A DNA stretch of 64,000 nucleotides, taken from the NCBI GenBank assembly GCA_023101725.1, contig JALJCO010013448.1, positions 410,001 through 474,000 of the forward strand, read 5' to 3'. The notes under the pieces were generated by a model. It was not told where the DNA came from and made no database searches. It saw nothing but the letters and a program-made list of their open reading frames with translations. Shown piece by piece: positions 1 through 11,900 of this stretch; position 1 is the first letter of the stretch; each line of letters begins with the position of its first letter. This DNA is from Atherinomorus stipes. Its lineage: Eukaryota; Chordata; Actinopteri; Atheriniformes; Atherinidae. The position numbers were made by a program, and so were the translations under genes.

Positions 1-330
1 TGGAGAGATGAGTAAAAAGAGGAGAGATTAGTAGTAAGGGAGATGAACTGAAAGGAGGGATTATAAAATTGAAGAGATGAATAGAAAGATTATTAGAAAT
101 GAAGAGATGAGTAGAAAGAAAATGAGATGAGAAATAGAAAGATTAGATGGAAAGATTATTAGAAATTATGAGATGAGTAGAAAGAGGAGAGAGAACTAGA
201 AATTAAAAGATGACTAGAAAGAAAAGAGATGAAATGAAGAGATGAATAGAAAGAGATTGGAAAGATTACTATAAATGAAGAGATGAGTTAAAAGAGGAGA
301 GATGAAGAGAAATGAGGAGACAGAGAGAGA
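1..330. repeat. Purine-rich GA minisatellite
   Basis: Degenerate tandem repeats of a roughly 20-30 bp purine-only motif (variants of GAGATGAGTAGAAAGA) fill the window start and probably continue beyond it. The plus strand is almost free of C. It lies in the inferred pard3 intron 1. Confidence 0.8.
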
Positions 331-429
331 CGTAATTTGTCTCGTTCAGTTCTGACCTTGAAGACCGAGCTGACTTCCTCAGCGAGTCTGATGCAGTCAG
401 GGGCGACGGTGGAGGGGAAACATGACGCT

Positions 430-1035
430 GCAGCCCCCACAGCTAGCATGCGGCTAGCACACAGCTAATACGCAGCTAGCACGCGGCTAACACACGGCTA
501 GCACATGGCTAACACACAGCTAGCACACGGCTAACACAGAGCTAGCACGCGGCTAACACACAACGAACACATGGCTAACACACAGCTAGCACACGGCTAA
601 CACAGAGCTAGCACGCGGCTAACACAAAGCTAACACACAGCTAGCACACAACTAACACACGGCTAGCACACGGCTAACACAAGGCTAACACACAGCTAGC
701 ACACTGCAAACACAGAGCTAGCACGCGGCTAACACAAGGCTAACACACAGCTAGCACACTGCTAACACACAGCTAGCACATGGCTAACACAGCTAGCACA
801 CAGCTAACACAGAGCTAGCACGAGGCTAACACAAAGCTAACGCACGACTAACACACAGCTAGCACACAGCTAACACACGGCTAGCACACAGCTAACACAA
901 GGCTAACACACAGCTAGCACACGGCTAACACATGGCTAACATACAGCTAGCACAGGGCTTACACAGTTAGCACATGGCTGGCACACGGCTAAGACATGGT
1001 TAGCATACAGCTAGCACACAGATACAACACGGCTA
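430..1035. repeat. Minisatellite of GCTAGCACAC / GCTAACACAC units
   Basis: Alternating 10-11 bp modules (cacagctagcacacggctaa and variants) give a higher-order unit of about 21-22 bp, roughly 28 copies over 0.6 kb. Most differences are single substitutions (GCTAGC versus GCTAAC, CACACG versus CACACA), which suggests local turnover. No coding frame is implied. Confidence 0.85.
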
Positions 1036-1191
1036 AAAGGTCAGTAATTTGCCCTTCTATTCTACAGTGTCACTAGCATGCATTTGCCTGCTAACATGCT
1101 AAACATAGATGGTGCCGTTAACCAGATTTTAGCTGACTGGATTGTCTGGTCTAAGAAAATACAAAACTGTTGTGTTTGTTGACATGTCTAA

Positions 1192-1567
1192 AGGCCTTTT
1201 CACACCAGGACCACTGCCGAGAAACGGCTCGATTGTGAATAATTCGTAAGAGAAATATGGAACTGTACGTTCAGACCAAAAGCGGCACTGAGAGCAGCGT
1301 TCTGAGCGGAAAAAGCGTCTGAAGCGTCAAAAGCAGCACCAAATAAGAAGCTGAGCTTTGGTTAACTTTATAATAATTAGCTATGATGCGGTTCAGCGGC
1401 AGCAAATCAGAGTAGAGGCGTCCTTCGATCGAGCGGGTCCAACGCATGAGACTTTGCTTCCATGACGGAACGAGTGTGCGCTCAGAACCAGAGAGGCTGC
1501 TAACGTGTTCAGGCTCGTCCTTTATCATGTTCTTCTTTTTGGCGACCGGGACCAAAGTTTAAAAAGA
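1192..1567 (+). mobile_element. Terminal fragment of a PIF/Harbinger-like MITE
   Basis: Begins with AGGCCTTTTCACACC directly after TAA (1189-1191). This is the same terminus and 3-bp flank as the complete element at 13498-14182. No matching right terminus is found before the palindrome at 1569, so this is an end fragment or the element was disrupted. Family assignment rests on the terminus and TAA flank only. Confidence 0.5.
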
Positions 1568-1568
1568 A

Positions 1569-4397
1569 GCCACAACTAATCGTCCGCCATTACCAGGGGA
1601 GCGTTTCTGTACATGTGTAATTAGAACAGATGGGAATCTGACTTTTTTCTTCCCAACATGGAGGAAATCAGGAAGGACGTCACATTCCTGGTTGTTGGAA
1701 CATCAGAGAAAAAACTTTAATGTGGTAATAAGTGAAGAAGATGATCACGGACATTTATTTCATGAAGATTTCTGCTGTCTGGGACAAAAGTGGACGGTGC
1801 TGCTCAGTCCACTGATGTCAGTGTGTTCGTATCGGGGAGGAATATCGGCCAATCAGAGCAGAGGAGGAATAACTTGCTGCCACGGTGAAGAAAACACTGG
1901 ATTTAATCCTCAACAACAAAAACACGGTAAATTATGGTGAACACTCATTAATCTGACACTTTATTTCACGTATCTATGCTCCCGAAAATGACGCACCGCA
2001 TAACGTTCTCATGCTAGCTAATGCTAACAGAGACAGCTGTGGTGTTGCTGAGAGTTAATGACTAATCTGGGAGATATTGTGAAATATCAGGTTATTTGCT
2101 CTGATCAGCAACGTTGGGACCAGAAAATAAAACCAGGTCAGTCAGAAACACAAACGGATCAGGAAGACGGTGTCCTGCAGCCTTTAGTTTCATCTGCAGG
2201 ACATGTGAAGCTACGTGGTCTGTACAGTCCTGAAACAAAACCAAAAGCCAAATATGGGAGAAGATAGAAAAGCAACCACCTTTGAAAGAGTTTAGTTTTA
2301 CAACGTTGGACGGTTGTCAAAGGCAGTGATTCCCAAAGTGTGGGCCGCGGCCCCCTGGTGGGCTGTGATGGTACTGCAGGTGGGCCTTGAATATATAGAT
2401 TCATCTTTGCAAATGTGATTTTAAACGGACATTGTGTAACAATTGTATACCGCGAGCAGTTTCCTCGTACTTTTCATGCTGCGTTCGTGTGAAACCGGGC
2501 AGACGGATGACAGCTGCTGCATGTAAAGGCATCAACAAGCCTCTATGAGAAGACGTGGTCTGTCAGTTACAGTGACTTCAGTCCACATCTCTGATATGTT
2601 GTCACGGCGATGTCCTATTATTTTCCCTGACCTGTGTTTTACCGTCTTTCTCTCGGCCTCTGTGATTAAAATGACATCTGGTTCGTTACTGAAGGCCGTC
2701 TGCCCGACTGCACGTGAACGCAGCATCAGTGTAACGCTCGGTTCCTCCTCACTGCACCTACGGTGACTTTTCAAAAGCATCACCTCAACCTGAGCCGACA
2801 ACTCCGGTGTTTCCGGTGAGTTTCTGCGGTTTTCTGCTGTCACGCTTCTGCTGAACGTAAAAACATGGCGACACGACATGGTAGCCCCCCCCCGAGCCGA
2901 CCCGTTCCATGTAGATATGAATGATACGAACGACAAATTCAGAGCTTACAGGAGCACTTCAGTTTGTTGATGGCAGTGATTACTGACTAATGAAAAAACA
3001 CTTTTGAACGAAATAATCAATTTTTGTGTACAGATAACAGGAGAACATCATCCCTTTAATTGTAAAATATTTATTGCACGATTTTTAAAAATATTTAGAA
3101 GTAATAACACAAACCCTCACATTAATGTTGGAACCAGGTGAGTCCAGTCAGCACAATGAATTAAACTGGGCAGTTCAGTAGCTGAGCATGATTCCCACCT
3201 CTGCGGTTCTCTGGTCATCATGATCGTAACTGAATGAACAACTCATCTTGTGTAGTGGTGGGAAAAATGGAGCGGTGGCTCATGGGTGTAAAAAGGAAAA
3301 CAGAATGTAATAAAAACTTTGAGAATTCATGAATGTACATCACAGTTTTGATTAAAAGTTTGGGAATTTATTCTCGTGTCTCGTGCGTTGCTCACAGTTG
3401 TGATTTAAGGTTTGGGTGGGCCGCAAAATTTTTCCCATTTTAAAGTGGGTCTTGGTGTTCTGAAGTTTGGGAATGGCTGGTCTAAGGTCATGATAACCTA
3501 TAGGCATGTTATCTGGAGATCTCTAAAGTATTCTGACTTTTTTTTTTTTTTTTTACTCATCGGAGCATTAATGTAAACTATTATTCATCTCCGGAAATTC
3601 GCTTTACTGACAAGCCACACTGGAATAACGCAAACATCTGATGATTAGCCTACTTATCAAAGTTTAAAAAACTAAACTCTTTCAAAGGTGGTTCCTTTTC
3701 TATTTTCTCCCATATTTGGCTTTTGGTTTTGTTTCAGGACTGTACAGACCACGTAGCTTCACATGTCCTGCAGATGAAACTAAAGGCTGCAGGACACCGT
3801 CTTCCTGATCCGTTTGTGTTTCTGACTGAACTGGTTTTCATTTTCTGGTCCCAACGTTGCCCTGATCAGAGCAAATAACCTGATATTTCACAATATTCCC
3901 AGATTAGTCATCAACTCTCAGCAACACCCCAGCTGTCTCTGCTAGCATTAGCTAGCATGATAACGTTATGCGTGCGTCATGTTCGGGAGCATAGATACGT
4001 GAGATAAAGTGTCAGATTAATGAGTGTTCACCATAATTTACCATGTTTTTGTTGTTGGGGATTAAATCCAGTGTTTTCTCCACCGTGGCAGCAAGTTATT
4101 CCTCCTCTGCTCTGATTGGTCGATATTCCTCCCCGATACGAACACACTGACATCATTGGACTGAGCAGCACCGTCCACTTTTGTCCCAGACAGCAGAAAT
4201 CTTCCTGAAATAAATGTCCGTGATCATCTTCTTCACTTATTACCACATTAAAGTTTCCTCTGATGTTCCAACAACCAGGAATGTGACGTCCTTCCTGATT
4301 TCCTCCATGTTGGGAAGAAAAAAGTCAGATTCTCATCTGTTCTAGTTACACATGTACAGAAACGCTCTCCCAGCAATGGCGGACGATTAGTTGTGGC
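1569..4397. mobile_element. Large palindromic (foldback) element, 0.73-kb arms
   Basis: The left arm 1569-2300 and right arm 3669-4397 are near-identical reverse complements; both outer ends contain GCCACAACTAATCGTCCGCC. The spacer is 1.37 kb, but 1156 bp of it is a later hAT insertion (2324-3479), so the original loop was about 0.2 kb. No transposase frame is visible; the short frames at 1692-1940 (+) and 4028-4246 (-) are the same arm sequence read from both sides. Probably a long-TIR foldback or MITE derivative; superfamily not determined. Confidence 0.8.
2324..3479. mobile_element. Non-autonomous hAT-type element nested in the palindrome
   Basis: Termini are CAGTGATTCCCAAAGTG on the left and, as reverse complement, CAGCCATTCCCAAACTT on the right. 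The flanking octamers are GTCAAAGG (2316-2323) and GTCTAAGG (3480-3487), an 8-bp target-site duplication with one mismatch, as expected for hAT. The subterminal text (gtgggccgcggccccctgg) resembles Charlie-like hAT ends. No intact transposase frame is present. Confidence 0.8.
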
Positions 4398-4470
4398 GTT
4401 TGGCCGGATAAGTCTATACACACCGAGTCCAATGTCGTCTAGAGCTTATAAAAAGAAAAAATTGGTGCCA

Positions 4471-4551
4471 CCGGACCTCATACACAGGTGGTCAGTCAGT
4501 CATGTTAACGCCGTTAACATGACTGACTGACCACCTGTGTATGAGGTCCGG
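4471..4551. repeat. Perfect 40-bp inverted repeat with 1-nt spacer
   Basis: Bases 4471-4510 and 4512-4551 are exact reverse complements around a single C at 4511; the arms start with CCGGACCTCATACACAGG. A transcript would fold as an uninterrupted 40-bp hairpin. It is just outside the large palindrome and may be the end-to-end junction of two transposon termini, or an assembly or replication product. Confidence 0.9.
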
Positions 4552-4762
4552 CGATAAAACTTGGCCTGAATATTCATGTATATTACTCAAATATGCACGA
4601 ATGAAGAAAAATAACTACTTAAATGAAGTTTTTTTCATGAGTACATAACACAGTAACACGCTTAAAAGCTGTTGAAAGTTCGTTTTTAAGATATGGCTCC
4701 TTTAAGCAAGAATGAACAACGCATCCAAAGTAATGATGGGTCCCTGAATGCAGCACTGACCA

Positions 4763-4835
4763 GTTTCTGTAGTGTAGTGGTTATCACGTTCGCCTCACAC
4801 GCGAAAGGTCCCCGGTTCGAAACCGGGCAGAAACA
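4763..4835 (+). tRNA. tRNA-Val (CAC)
   Basis: A 73-nt cloverleaf: acceptor stem GTTTCTG (4763-4769) pairs with CAGAAAC (4828-4834), discriminator A at 4835. The D-arm holds the A box (tagtgtagtggtta), the anticodon stem TTCGC/GCGAA encloses loop CTCACAC with anticodon CAC, and the T-arm holds the B box GGTTCGAAACC. No intron. It decodes GUG in cytosolic translation and should be transcribed by RNA polymerase III from its internal promoter. The first T-run downstream is near 4855. It sits alone in the inferred pard3 intron, antisense to it. The sequence is close to the canonical vertebrate gene. Confidence 0.93.
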
Positions 4836-4908
4836 TTATTTAGCTGCTGCTTTTCCCTCCTCTGGTCTCACCTCGATGAAACATCCACACACACCTGTGT
4901 TTTACAGT

Positions 4909-5040
4909 CGTGCTCAAGATTATTGACACCCTCCAACTAAAGAAAAGACGAAATACACAATAATAATTCAAATAACAAGAAACTAAATAAACAAATGAAT
5001 AAAAATTTACTAAATTATAATTTCGTGAAGTATTACTTTT
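4909..5040. mobile_element. Tc1-like element end fragment
   Basis: Starts with gctcaagattattgacaccc followed by AAT-rich text matching the left part of the more complete remnant at 61467-61968. Only the terminal part survives. Confidence 0.5.
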
Positions 5041-5164
5041 GAAATCAAAAATATTTTATTTATCCCAGAAAGGAAATTCAATATTGTAAAAAGCTCACTT
5101 TTTTGGTTATCACAACATATGATTATTGTTTTATTTCTATTTCAGTCAGTCAGTTTGTTCTTCA

Positions 5165-6250
5165 GGGTGATGCTGCTGCAGGAATGAATTTCTGTATCTC
5201 TCCGTCCTACAGCGAACCTGACGCAGCCTCCCACTGAACACACTCTGTTGATTCTTCACCGTGTTGTGGAGAGGAGGAAGAATCCTCCATCTTCATCAGC
5301 TTGTGCAGCATTCTTTTTTAATGATCAGCTCCAGCGGCTCCAGAGTTATTCCCAGCACAGAACCAGCTTTCTTGATCAGCTTATTTAGTTTCTTCAAGTC
5401 TCTGGTTCTGGTTCTGGTCCTGATTCTGGTCCTGGTTCTGGTTCTGATGCTGCTGCCCCAGCAGATGCTGCAAAGCTGATTGCACTTTCCACAACAGACT
5501 TGTAGAAGATCTGCAACATCTTGGTGCAGACGTTGAATGATCTCAGCTTCCTTAAGAAGAAGAGTCTGCTCTGACCTTTCTTGTAGATGTAGTCACTGTT
5601 GCATTTCCAGTCGAGTCTGTTGTCCAGCTGATCTCCAGGTATTTGTAGTTCTCCACCACCTCCACCTCCTCTTCCAGGATGTAGACAGGACTATGCTGCT
5701 TATTCTTGCTCCTCCTGAAGTCAACAATCATCTCTTTAGTCTTGCTGGTATTTAAGATGAGCTGATTGTTACCATTTCACAAACTGACTGACCAGTTCCC
5801 AGTATTCGGCTTCTTGTCCATCACTGATACACCCCACAACTGCAGAGTCATCAGAATATTTCTGCAGATGACAGGATCAGAGTTGTACTGGAAGTCTGAG
5901 GTGTACAGTGTAAAGAGGAATGGTGAGAGTACAGTTCCTTGTGGTGCTCCAGTGCTGCTGACCACCATCTCAGACACACAACCTTTCAGTCTCACAAACT
6001 GTGGTCTGTTTGTTAGGTAGTCGTAAATCCAGATGGTTGTGGAGGATCCACCTGGAAGTTATGGAGCTTCTCACATAGCAAAGCAGCTGAATAGTATTAA
6101 AGGCACTTGAAAAATCAAAGAACATGACCCTCAAAGTGCTGCCTGACTGGTCCAGATGAGAGTGGGCTCTCTGAAGCAGGAAGATGATGGCGTCTTTAAC
6201 CTCAAGCCCATTGCGATATGCGAACTGTAATGGGTCTTGAAAGGTGTTGA
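5165..6250 (-). pseudogene. L2-type LINE reverse-transcriptase fragment, decayed
   Basis: Reading leftward in shifting frames gives non-LTR reverse-transcriptase blocks in the right order: a YRNGLEVKDAI block (about 6190-6250), motif A FFDFSSAFNTI (about 6087-6130), motif B GAPQGTVLSPF (about 5940), motif C containing SDDSAVVG (about 5833-5860), then the thumb/tail blocks DNRLDWKCNSDYIYKKGQ and LFFLRKLRSFN (about 5540-5620). The polymerase would copy element RNA at a nicked target site. Several stops and frameshifts make it non-functional. A GGTTCTGGTCCT micro-expansion at about 5400-5455 interrupts the tail. Clade (L2/CR1 group) is assigned from motif wording. Confidence 0.8.
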
Positions 6251-6882
6251 CTTGCCCAACAACTTTAAACTTGTTTTATCAAGTTAGTTTTAACCGTCAG
6301 CTCCTCCTTATTAAGCTGGTGGTGCTGGATGCGCTCACGTCCAGCCTGTGATGTGCGTCGCAAACAGCTGTAAATTTGAAGGCAGAAGGACCTGAGCTCA
6401 CAACTTACTCTCTTCCTGAGTATTTGACATTATTTAAAATGTATTATAGCGGTTAAATTCAAGTTAAATTCTGAACTTAGGACACTAACATGAGTTCAAA
6501 TTATTTTCTTTAATACATTTTTTTTCCGTGAGAGGCAATTTCAGCCAAGGAGGGCAAACGGGCAGTTGCCCAGGCAACCTGAGCCCTGCCCTGAGCACGT
6601 TGCTGCTAAACTTGCAACTGAGACCTTTTTTTTTTAGTTTCCAATTTTCAGACAGAACAAACGGAAAAAAAAGAACAACGACACTACCCATCAGGCTCAG
6701 ACAGGCTCTGGATCACAGCTCAAACTGTTGCTGGGTAACTTCTGATAAAGATGATCGTCCCCATGACGACGGCACCTTCATGTGAGCACGGCTGCTTGAA
6801 TATAAATGTATCTGTTTTTGTAAGCTTATCATAGTTGGGAGTTCAGTCTTCCCCCTCTCTAGATTAACCATAAATGCTTTAA

Positions 6883-7765
6883 AGGGATACTCCACCCACA
6901 GAATGATGTAACTTTATCTTCCACTTCCCCTCATGGTGAGAAAGACTCTGCAGCACTTTTTTAATATCTCAAATGCAGCCGGTGATCAGGAAGGCTTCTC
7001 GTTTCCCCCCAACTTTCATATAATGGAGTTCACCGGGGTCCGAGCCAAAAAGGTCCATAAAAGTCCACAAAAACTTAACAATATTCCTCCATACTGCTCG
7101 TCCAATGTAATCCAAGTGTCCTGAGTGGGTAGCGTCCAGAATTTACTGGAAACCACATCATATAGTATAATTTTAGAGCCTAAACAGTACTATATCTTAC
7201 TTTCGCGAAGCATGCATAAGCGCATTCACGAAACTACAGAAGCCTCGGCGTTCAGAGCCTACTCTGCCGATAATACAAGCGTAGAAGAAATTTAAGAGCG
7301 ACAGAGCTGCAGACAAACCGGGACAAACACAAGAGGGTCCAAGAGGGGTTGGATATTAATCCAAAACAAAGAAAGGAAGAAAACACGCGATCTTGTCTGC
7401 CGCGGCTTCCGTAGTTTCATGATTGCTCATCGGCGTGCTCGCAGGAGATGCGATGTTGTACTGTTTAGTCTCTAAAAATCTACTAAATGACGTTGTTTCG
7501 AGTAAATTCTGGACGCTACCCACTCAGGACACTTGGATTACATTGGACGAGCAGTATGGAGGAATATTGTTAAGTTTTTGTGGACTTTTATGGACCTTTT
7601 TGGCTCGGACCCCGGTGAACTCCATTATATGAAAGTTGGGGGGAAACGAGAAGCCTTCCTGATCACCGGCTGCATTTGAGATATTAAAAAAGTGCTGCAG
7701 AGTCTTTCTCACCATGAGGGGAAGTGGAAGATAAAGTTACATCATTCTGTGGGTGTACTATTCCT
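6883..7765. mobile_element. TTAA-target palindromic MITE, full copy
   Basis: Long terminal inverted repeats of about 360 bp (6883-7245 and 7405-7765) with a roughly 160-bp loop. Termini carry AGG(A/G)ATA...CACCCACAGAATGATG and each end abuts TTAA (6879-6882; 7766-7769). The mirrored 63-residue frames at 6933-7124 (+) and 7524-7715 (-) are identical because the arms are inverted copies, not because they encode a protein. A shorter copy is at 53968-54345. TTAA targets suggest a piggyBac- or Kolobok-mobilised family. Confidence 0.8.
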
Positions 7766-7771
7766 TTAAAC

Positions 7772-8190
7772 TCCCAGCGTTTGTTACAGGGCAGACCAGA
7801 GAGAGAAAAGTGTGTGTGACGGTGTGTGTGTGCTGCATGCCGGTCATTCAGCTACTGTCCAAACAGCCGTTCAGTCTTTCCTGAGCCTCGATCGTTCCTT
7901 CGTAGGAAGAATGAGACGTGCAGCCGCCCGGCCCGATCAGGTGTCGGCTCAGGTGAGGAGGAAACAAAGACGTTGCTGTTCTGCGTCCCACACACACTGT
8001 TGTGACATAACCGAGAACAACAGCTGTCCTCATGTCTTCCTGGCGAGCCAGTGGAAGCCCACACAAAGAACAGGGCCCCGGGGGAGGAAGAGACACCCCC
8101 TCCTGACTGATACGTCTGACCCAACAACTGCTGCGATTCCCACCGGGACCAAACTCCCACGTGGATCTGACTTGTGTGTCTGACACATCA
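7772..8190. other. No gene recognised
   Basis: Mixed-composition, apparently unique DNA upstream of a tRNA-Trp gene. Overlapping frames on both strands (about 100-120 codons) have no recognisable domain or splice context. Confidence 0.4.
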
Positions 8191-8194
8191 GCAA

Positions 8195-8266
8195 GACCTC
8201 GTGGCGCAACGGTAGCGCGTCTGACTCCAGATCAGAAGGTTGCGTGTTCAAATCACGTCGGGGTCA
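8195..8266 (+). tRNA. tRNA-Trp (CCA), copy 1
   Basis: A 72-nt cloverleaf with acceptor stem GACCTCG/CGGGGTC (one G-T pair), discriminator A, A box TGGCGCAACGGTAGC, anticodon loop CTCCAGA with anticodon CCA, and B box GTTCAAATC. It matches the canonical vertebrate tRNA-Trp and decodes UGG. A TTTT pol III terminator follows within 10 nt (about 8272-8275). It is identical over all 72 nt to the minus-strand copy at 57781-57852, while the flanks differ. Confidence 0.95.
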
Positions 8267-8730
8267 GTTGCTTTTAACCTCAGCATCGGTTCAGGTTCCT
8301 CGTCTGGACTGCAGCTCTAAACGGAGGCGTTTTACGAACACCAGAGCGGACCGTCTACGGGACAGACGACTCTTCTGTCAGCCGATAATGTGTTTGACAC
8401 TCCGAGCTGCTTCCAGAAGATTCAAACCAACTGCTGAAACATTATCAGCGGAGTCATGAATGGATTTAATCAGACCGGTTTTCACCTCATCTATGAATTC
8501 AGACCAACTTCATCCACACGGGATGAAACATTCGCTAGAGACTCGGCCACCTGGCAAAAACATGCAACATAAAACAAACCGATAAAGAAACAAACCTGAA
8601 AACTGTGAGCTGAGCTCATCACTTCTATCTATCCTCGTTCTGTTTCTATGGTAACATAACATCATCAGCGCTGCAAGATGTTGGGAACAAGTGATATTGT
8701 GATTTTTTTTCTAACCCTGCCAGATATGTG
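8267..8730. other. No gene recognised
   Basis: Apparently unique sequence after the tRNA; no motif, repeat or splice-supported exon seen. Confidence 0.4.
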
Positions 8731-8739
8731 GTTATAGAT

Positions 8740-8830
8740 GCAAGTTTTTCCCGATCCAACCCAATACCGATACCTGGGTTGAGTGTATCGGCTAATAGCT
8801 GATACCAATCCGATACTACCATTGAATGAA
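8740..8830. mobile_element. Fragment of a cgatacc-type (hAT-like) MITE
   Basis: Contains ccgatcc...ataccgatacc and tcggctaatagctgatacc, the subterminal text of the TAGGGATGCACCGAT family seen complete at 40622-41382. No ends preserved. Confidence 0.4.
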
Positions 8831-8904
8831 TGAACCTTATACTTCTCATTTAAGTGCTTGACATAAATATTTAGCATTGTTATTTATTAACAAAGAAAAA
8901 GTAC

Positions 8905-11900
8905 ATTAGGAGCAACAACAGTAACAACAACAACCGCCTGGTCACGTGCTGCAAGGACAACCATCTCCATCTGAACGTGGAGAAGACTAAGGAGATGGTG
9001 GTGGAACCAGCATGCTCCACTGATCATCAACGGTGCTGAGGTGGAGCGGGTGCAGCACCAAGTTCCTGGGTGTCCACATCTCCCAAGACCTGTCCTGGGA
9101 CACCACCACCACGTCCCTGGCCAAGAAAGCCCAACAGCAACTCTACTTCCTGCGGAAACTGAGGAGAGCAAGAGCCCCGTCTCCCATCATGCACTCCTTC
9201 TATAGGGGCACCATGGAGAGCATCCTGACCAGCAGCATCACCGTGTGGTACGGAGTCTGCACCTCATCCTGCTGCAGCATCACCGTGTGGTACGGAGTCT
9301 GCGACGCGGGAACGGGGGGGGGCGGGGGGGCCTCATGCACCCTCCTGCTGCGCTCCCGTGTGGTACGGAGTCTGCACCTCTCCTGCTGCAGCTCCCGTGT
9401 GCCCTGAGCACCGTGGGTACGGGGGGGGGGGGGGGGGGGGGACGCGGCGGGGGGGCCCGCCGCGCAGCCACCGTGTGGTACGGAGCCTGCCCCTCCTGCT
9501 GCAGCATCACCGGGGTCGGAGTCTGCACCGTATCCTGCTGCAGCATCACCGTGTGGTACGGAGCCTGCACCGCATCCTGCTGCAGCATCACCGTGTGGTA
9601 CGGAGCCTGCACCTCATCCTGCTGCAGCATCACCGTGTGGTACGGAGTCTGCACCTCATCCTGCTGCAGCATCACCGTGTGGTACGGAGTCTGCACCTCA
9701 TCCTGCTGCAGTATCACCGTGTGGTACGGAGTCTGCACCTCATCCTGATGCAGCATCACCGTGTGGTACGGAGCCTGCACCGTATCCTGACCAGCAGCAT
9801 CACCGTGTGGTACGGAGCCTGCTGCAGCATCACCGTGTGGTACGGAGTCTGCACCGTATCCTGACCAGCAGCATCACCGTGTGGTACGGAGCCTGCACCG
9901 TATCCTGACCAGCAGCATCACCGTGTGGTACGGAGCCTGCTGCAGTATCACCGTGTGGTACGGAGCCTGCTGCAGCATCACCGTGTGGTACGGAGTCTGC
10001 ACCTCATCCTGCTGCAGCATCACCGTGTGGTACGAAGCCTGCGCCTCATCCTGCTGCAGCATCACCGTGTGGTACGGAGTCTGCACTGCATCCTGCTGCA
10101 GCATCACCGTGTGGTACGGAGCCTGCACCTCATCCTGCTGCATCACCGTGTGGTACGGAGTCTGCGCCTCATCCTGCTGCAGCATCACCGTGTGGTACGG
10201 AGCCTGCACCGCATCCTGCTGCAGCATCACCGTGTGGTACGGAGCCTGCACCGCATCCTGCTGCAGCATCACCGTGTGGTACGGAGCCTGCACCTCATCC
10301 TGCTGCAGTATCACCGTGTGGTACGGAGTCTGCACCTCATCCTGCTGCAGCATCACCGTGTGGTACGGAGTCTGCACCTCATCCTGCGGCAGCATCACCG
10401 TGTGGTACGGAGTCTGCACCTCATCCTGCTGCAGCATCACCGTGTGGTACGGAGTCTGCACCTCATCCTGCTGCAGTATCACCGTGTGGTACGGAGTCTG
10501 CACCTCATCCTGCGGCAGCATCACCGTGTGGTACGGAGTCTGCACCTCATCCTGCTGCAGCATCACCGTGTGGTACGGAGTCTGCACCTCATCCTGCTGC
10601 AGCATCACCGTGCGGTACGGAGTCTGCACCTCATCCTGCTGCAGTATCACCGTGTGGTACGGAGTCTGCACCTCATCCTGCTGCAGCATCACCGTGTGGT
10701 ACGGAGTCTGCACCGTATCCTGCTGCAGCATCACCGTGTGGTACGGAGCCTGCACCTCATCCTGCTGCAGCATCACCGTGTGTTACGGAGTCTGCACCTC
10801 ATCCTGCTGCAGCATCACCGTGTGGTACGGAGTCTGCACCGCATCCTGCTGCAGCATCACCGTGTGGTACGGAGTCTGCACCGCATCCTGCTGCAGCATC
10901 ACCGTGTGGTACGGGTCTGCCCTCTCCTGCTGCAGCACACCGGTGGTACGGAGTCTGCACCTCATCCTGCTGCAGCATCACCGTGTGGTACGGAGTCTGC
11001 ACCTCATCCTGCTGCAGCATCACCGTGTGGTACGGAGTCTGCACCGCATCCTGCTGCAGCATCACCGTGTGGTACGGAGCCTGCACCGTATCCTGCTGCA
11101 GCATCACCGTGTGGTACGGAGCCTGCACCGTATCCTGCTGCAGCATCACCGTGTGGTACGGAGCCTGCACCGTATCCTGCTGCAGCATCACCGTGTGGTA
11201 CGGAGCCTGCACCGTATCCTGCTGCAGCATCACCGTGTGGTACGGAGCCTGCACCGTATCCTGCTGCAGCATCACCGTGCGGTACGGAGTCTGCGCCTCA
11301 TCCTGCTGCAGTATCACCGTGTGGAACGGAGCCTGCACCGTATCCTGCTGCAGCATCACCGTGCGGTACGGAGTCTGCACCTCATCCTGCTGCAGTATCA
11401 CCGTGCGGTACGGAGTCTGCACCTCATCCTGCTGCAGTATCACCGTGTGGAACGGAGCCTGCACCGTATCCTGCTGCAGCATCACCGTGCGGTACGGAGT
11501 CTGCACCTCATCCTGCTGCAGCATCACCGTGCGGTACGGAGTCTGCACCGTATCCTGCTGCAGCATCACCGTGTGGTACGGAGTCTGCACCTCATCCTGC
11601 TGCAGCATCACCGTGTGGTACGGAGTCTGCACCTCATCCTGCTGCAGCATCACCGGTGGTACGGAGTCTGCACCGTATCCTGCTGCAGCATCACCGTGCG
11701 GTGGCTGCACCTCTCCTGCTGCAGTATCACCGGCGGTACGGAGTCTGCACCTCTCCTGCTGCAGTATCACCGTGTGGAACGGAGCCTGCACCGTTCCTGC
11801 TGCAGCATCACCGTGCGGTACGGAGTCTGCACCCTCCTGCTGCAGCATCACCGTGCGGTACGGAGTCTGCACCGTATCCTGCTGCAGCATCACCGTGTGG

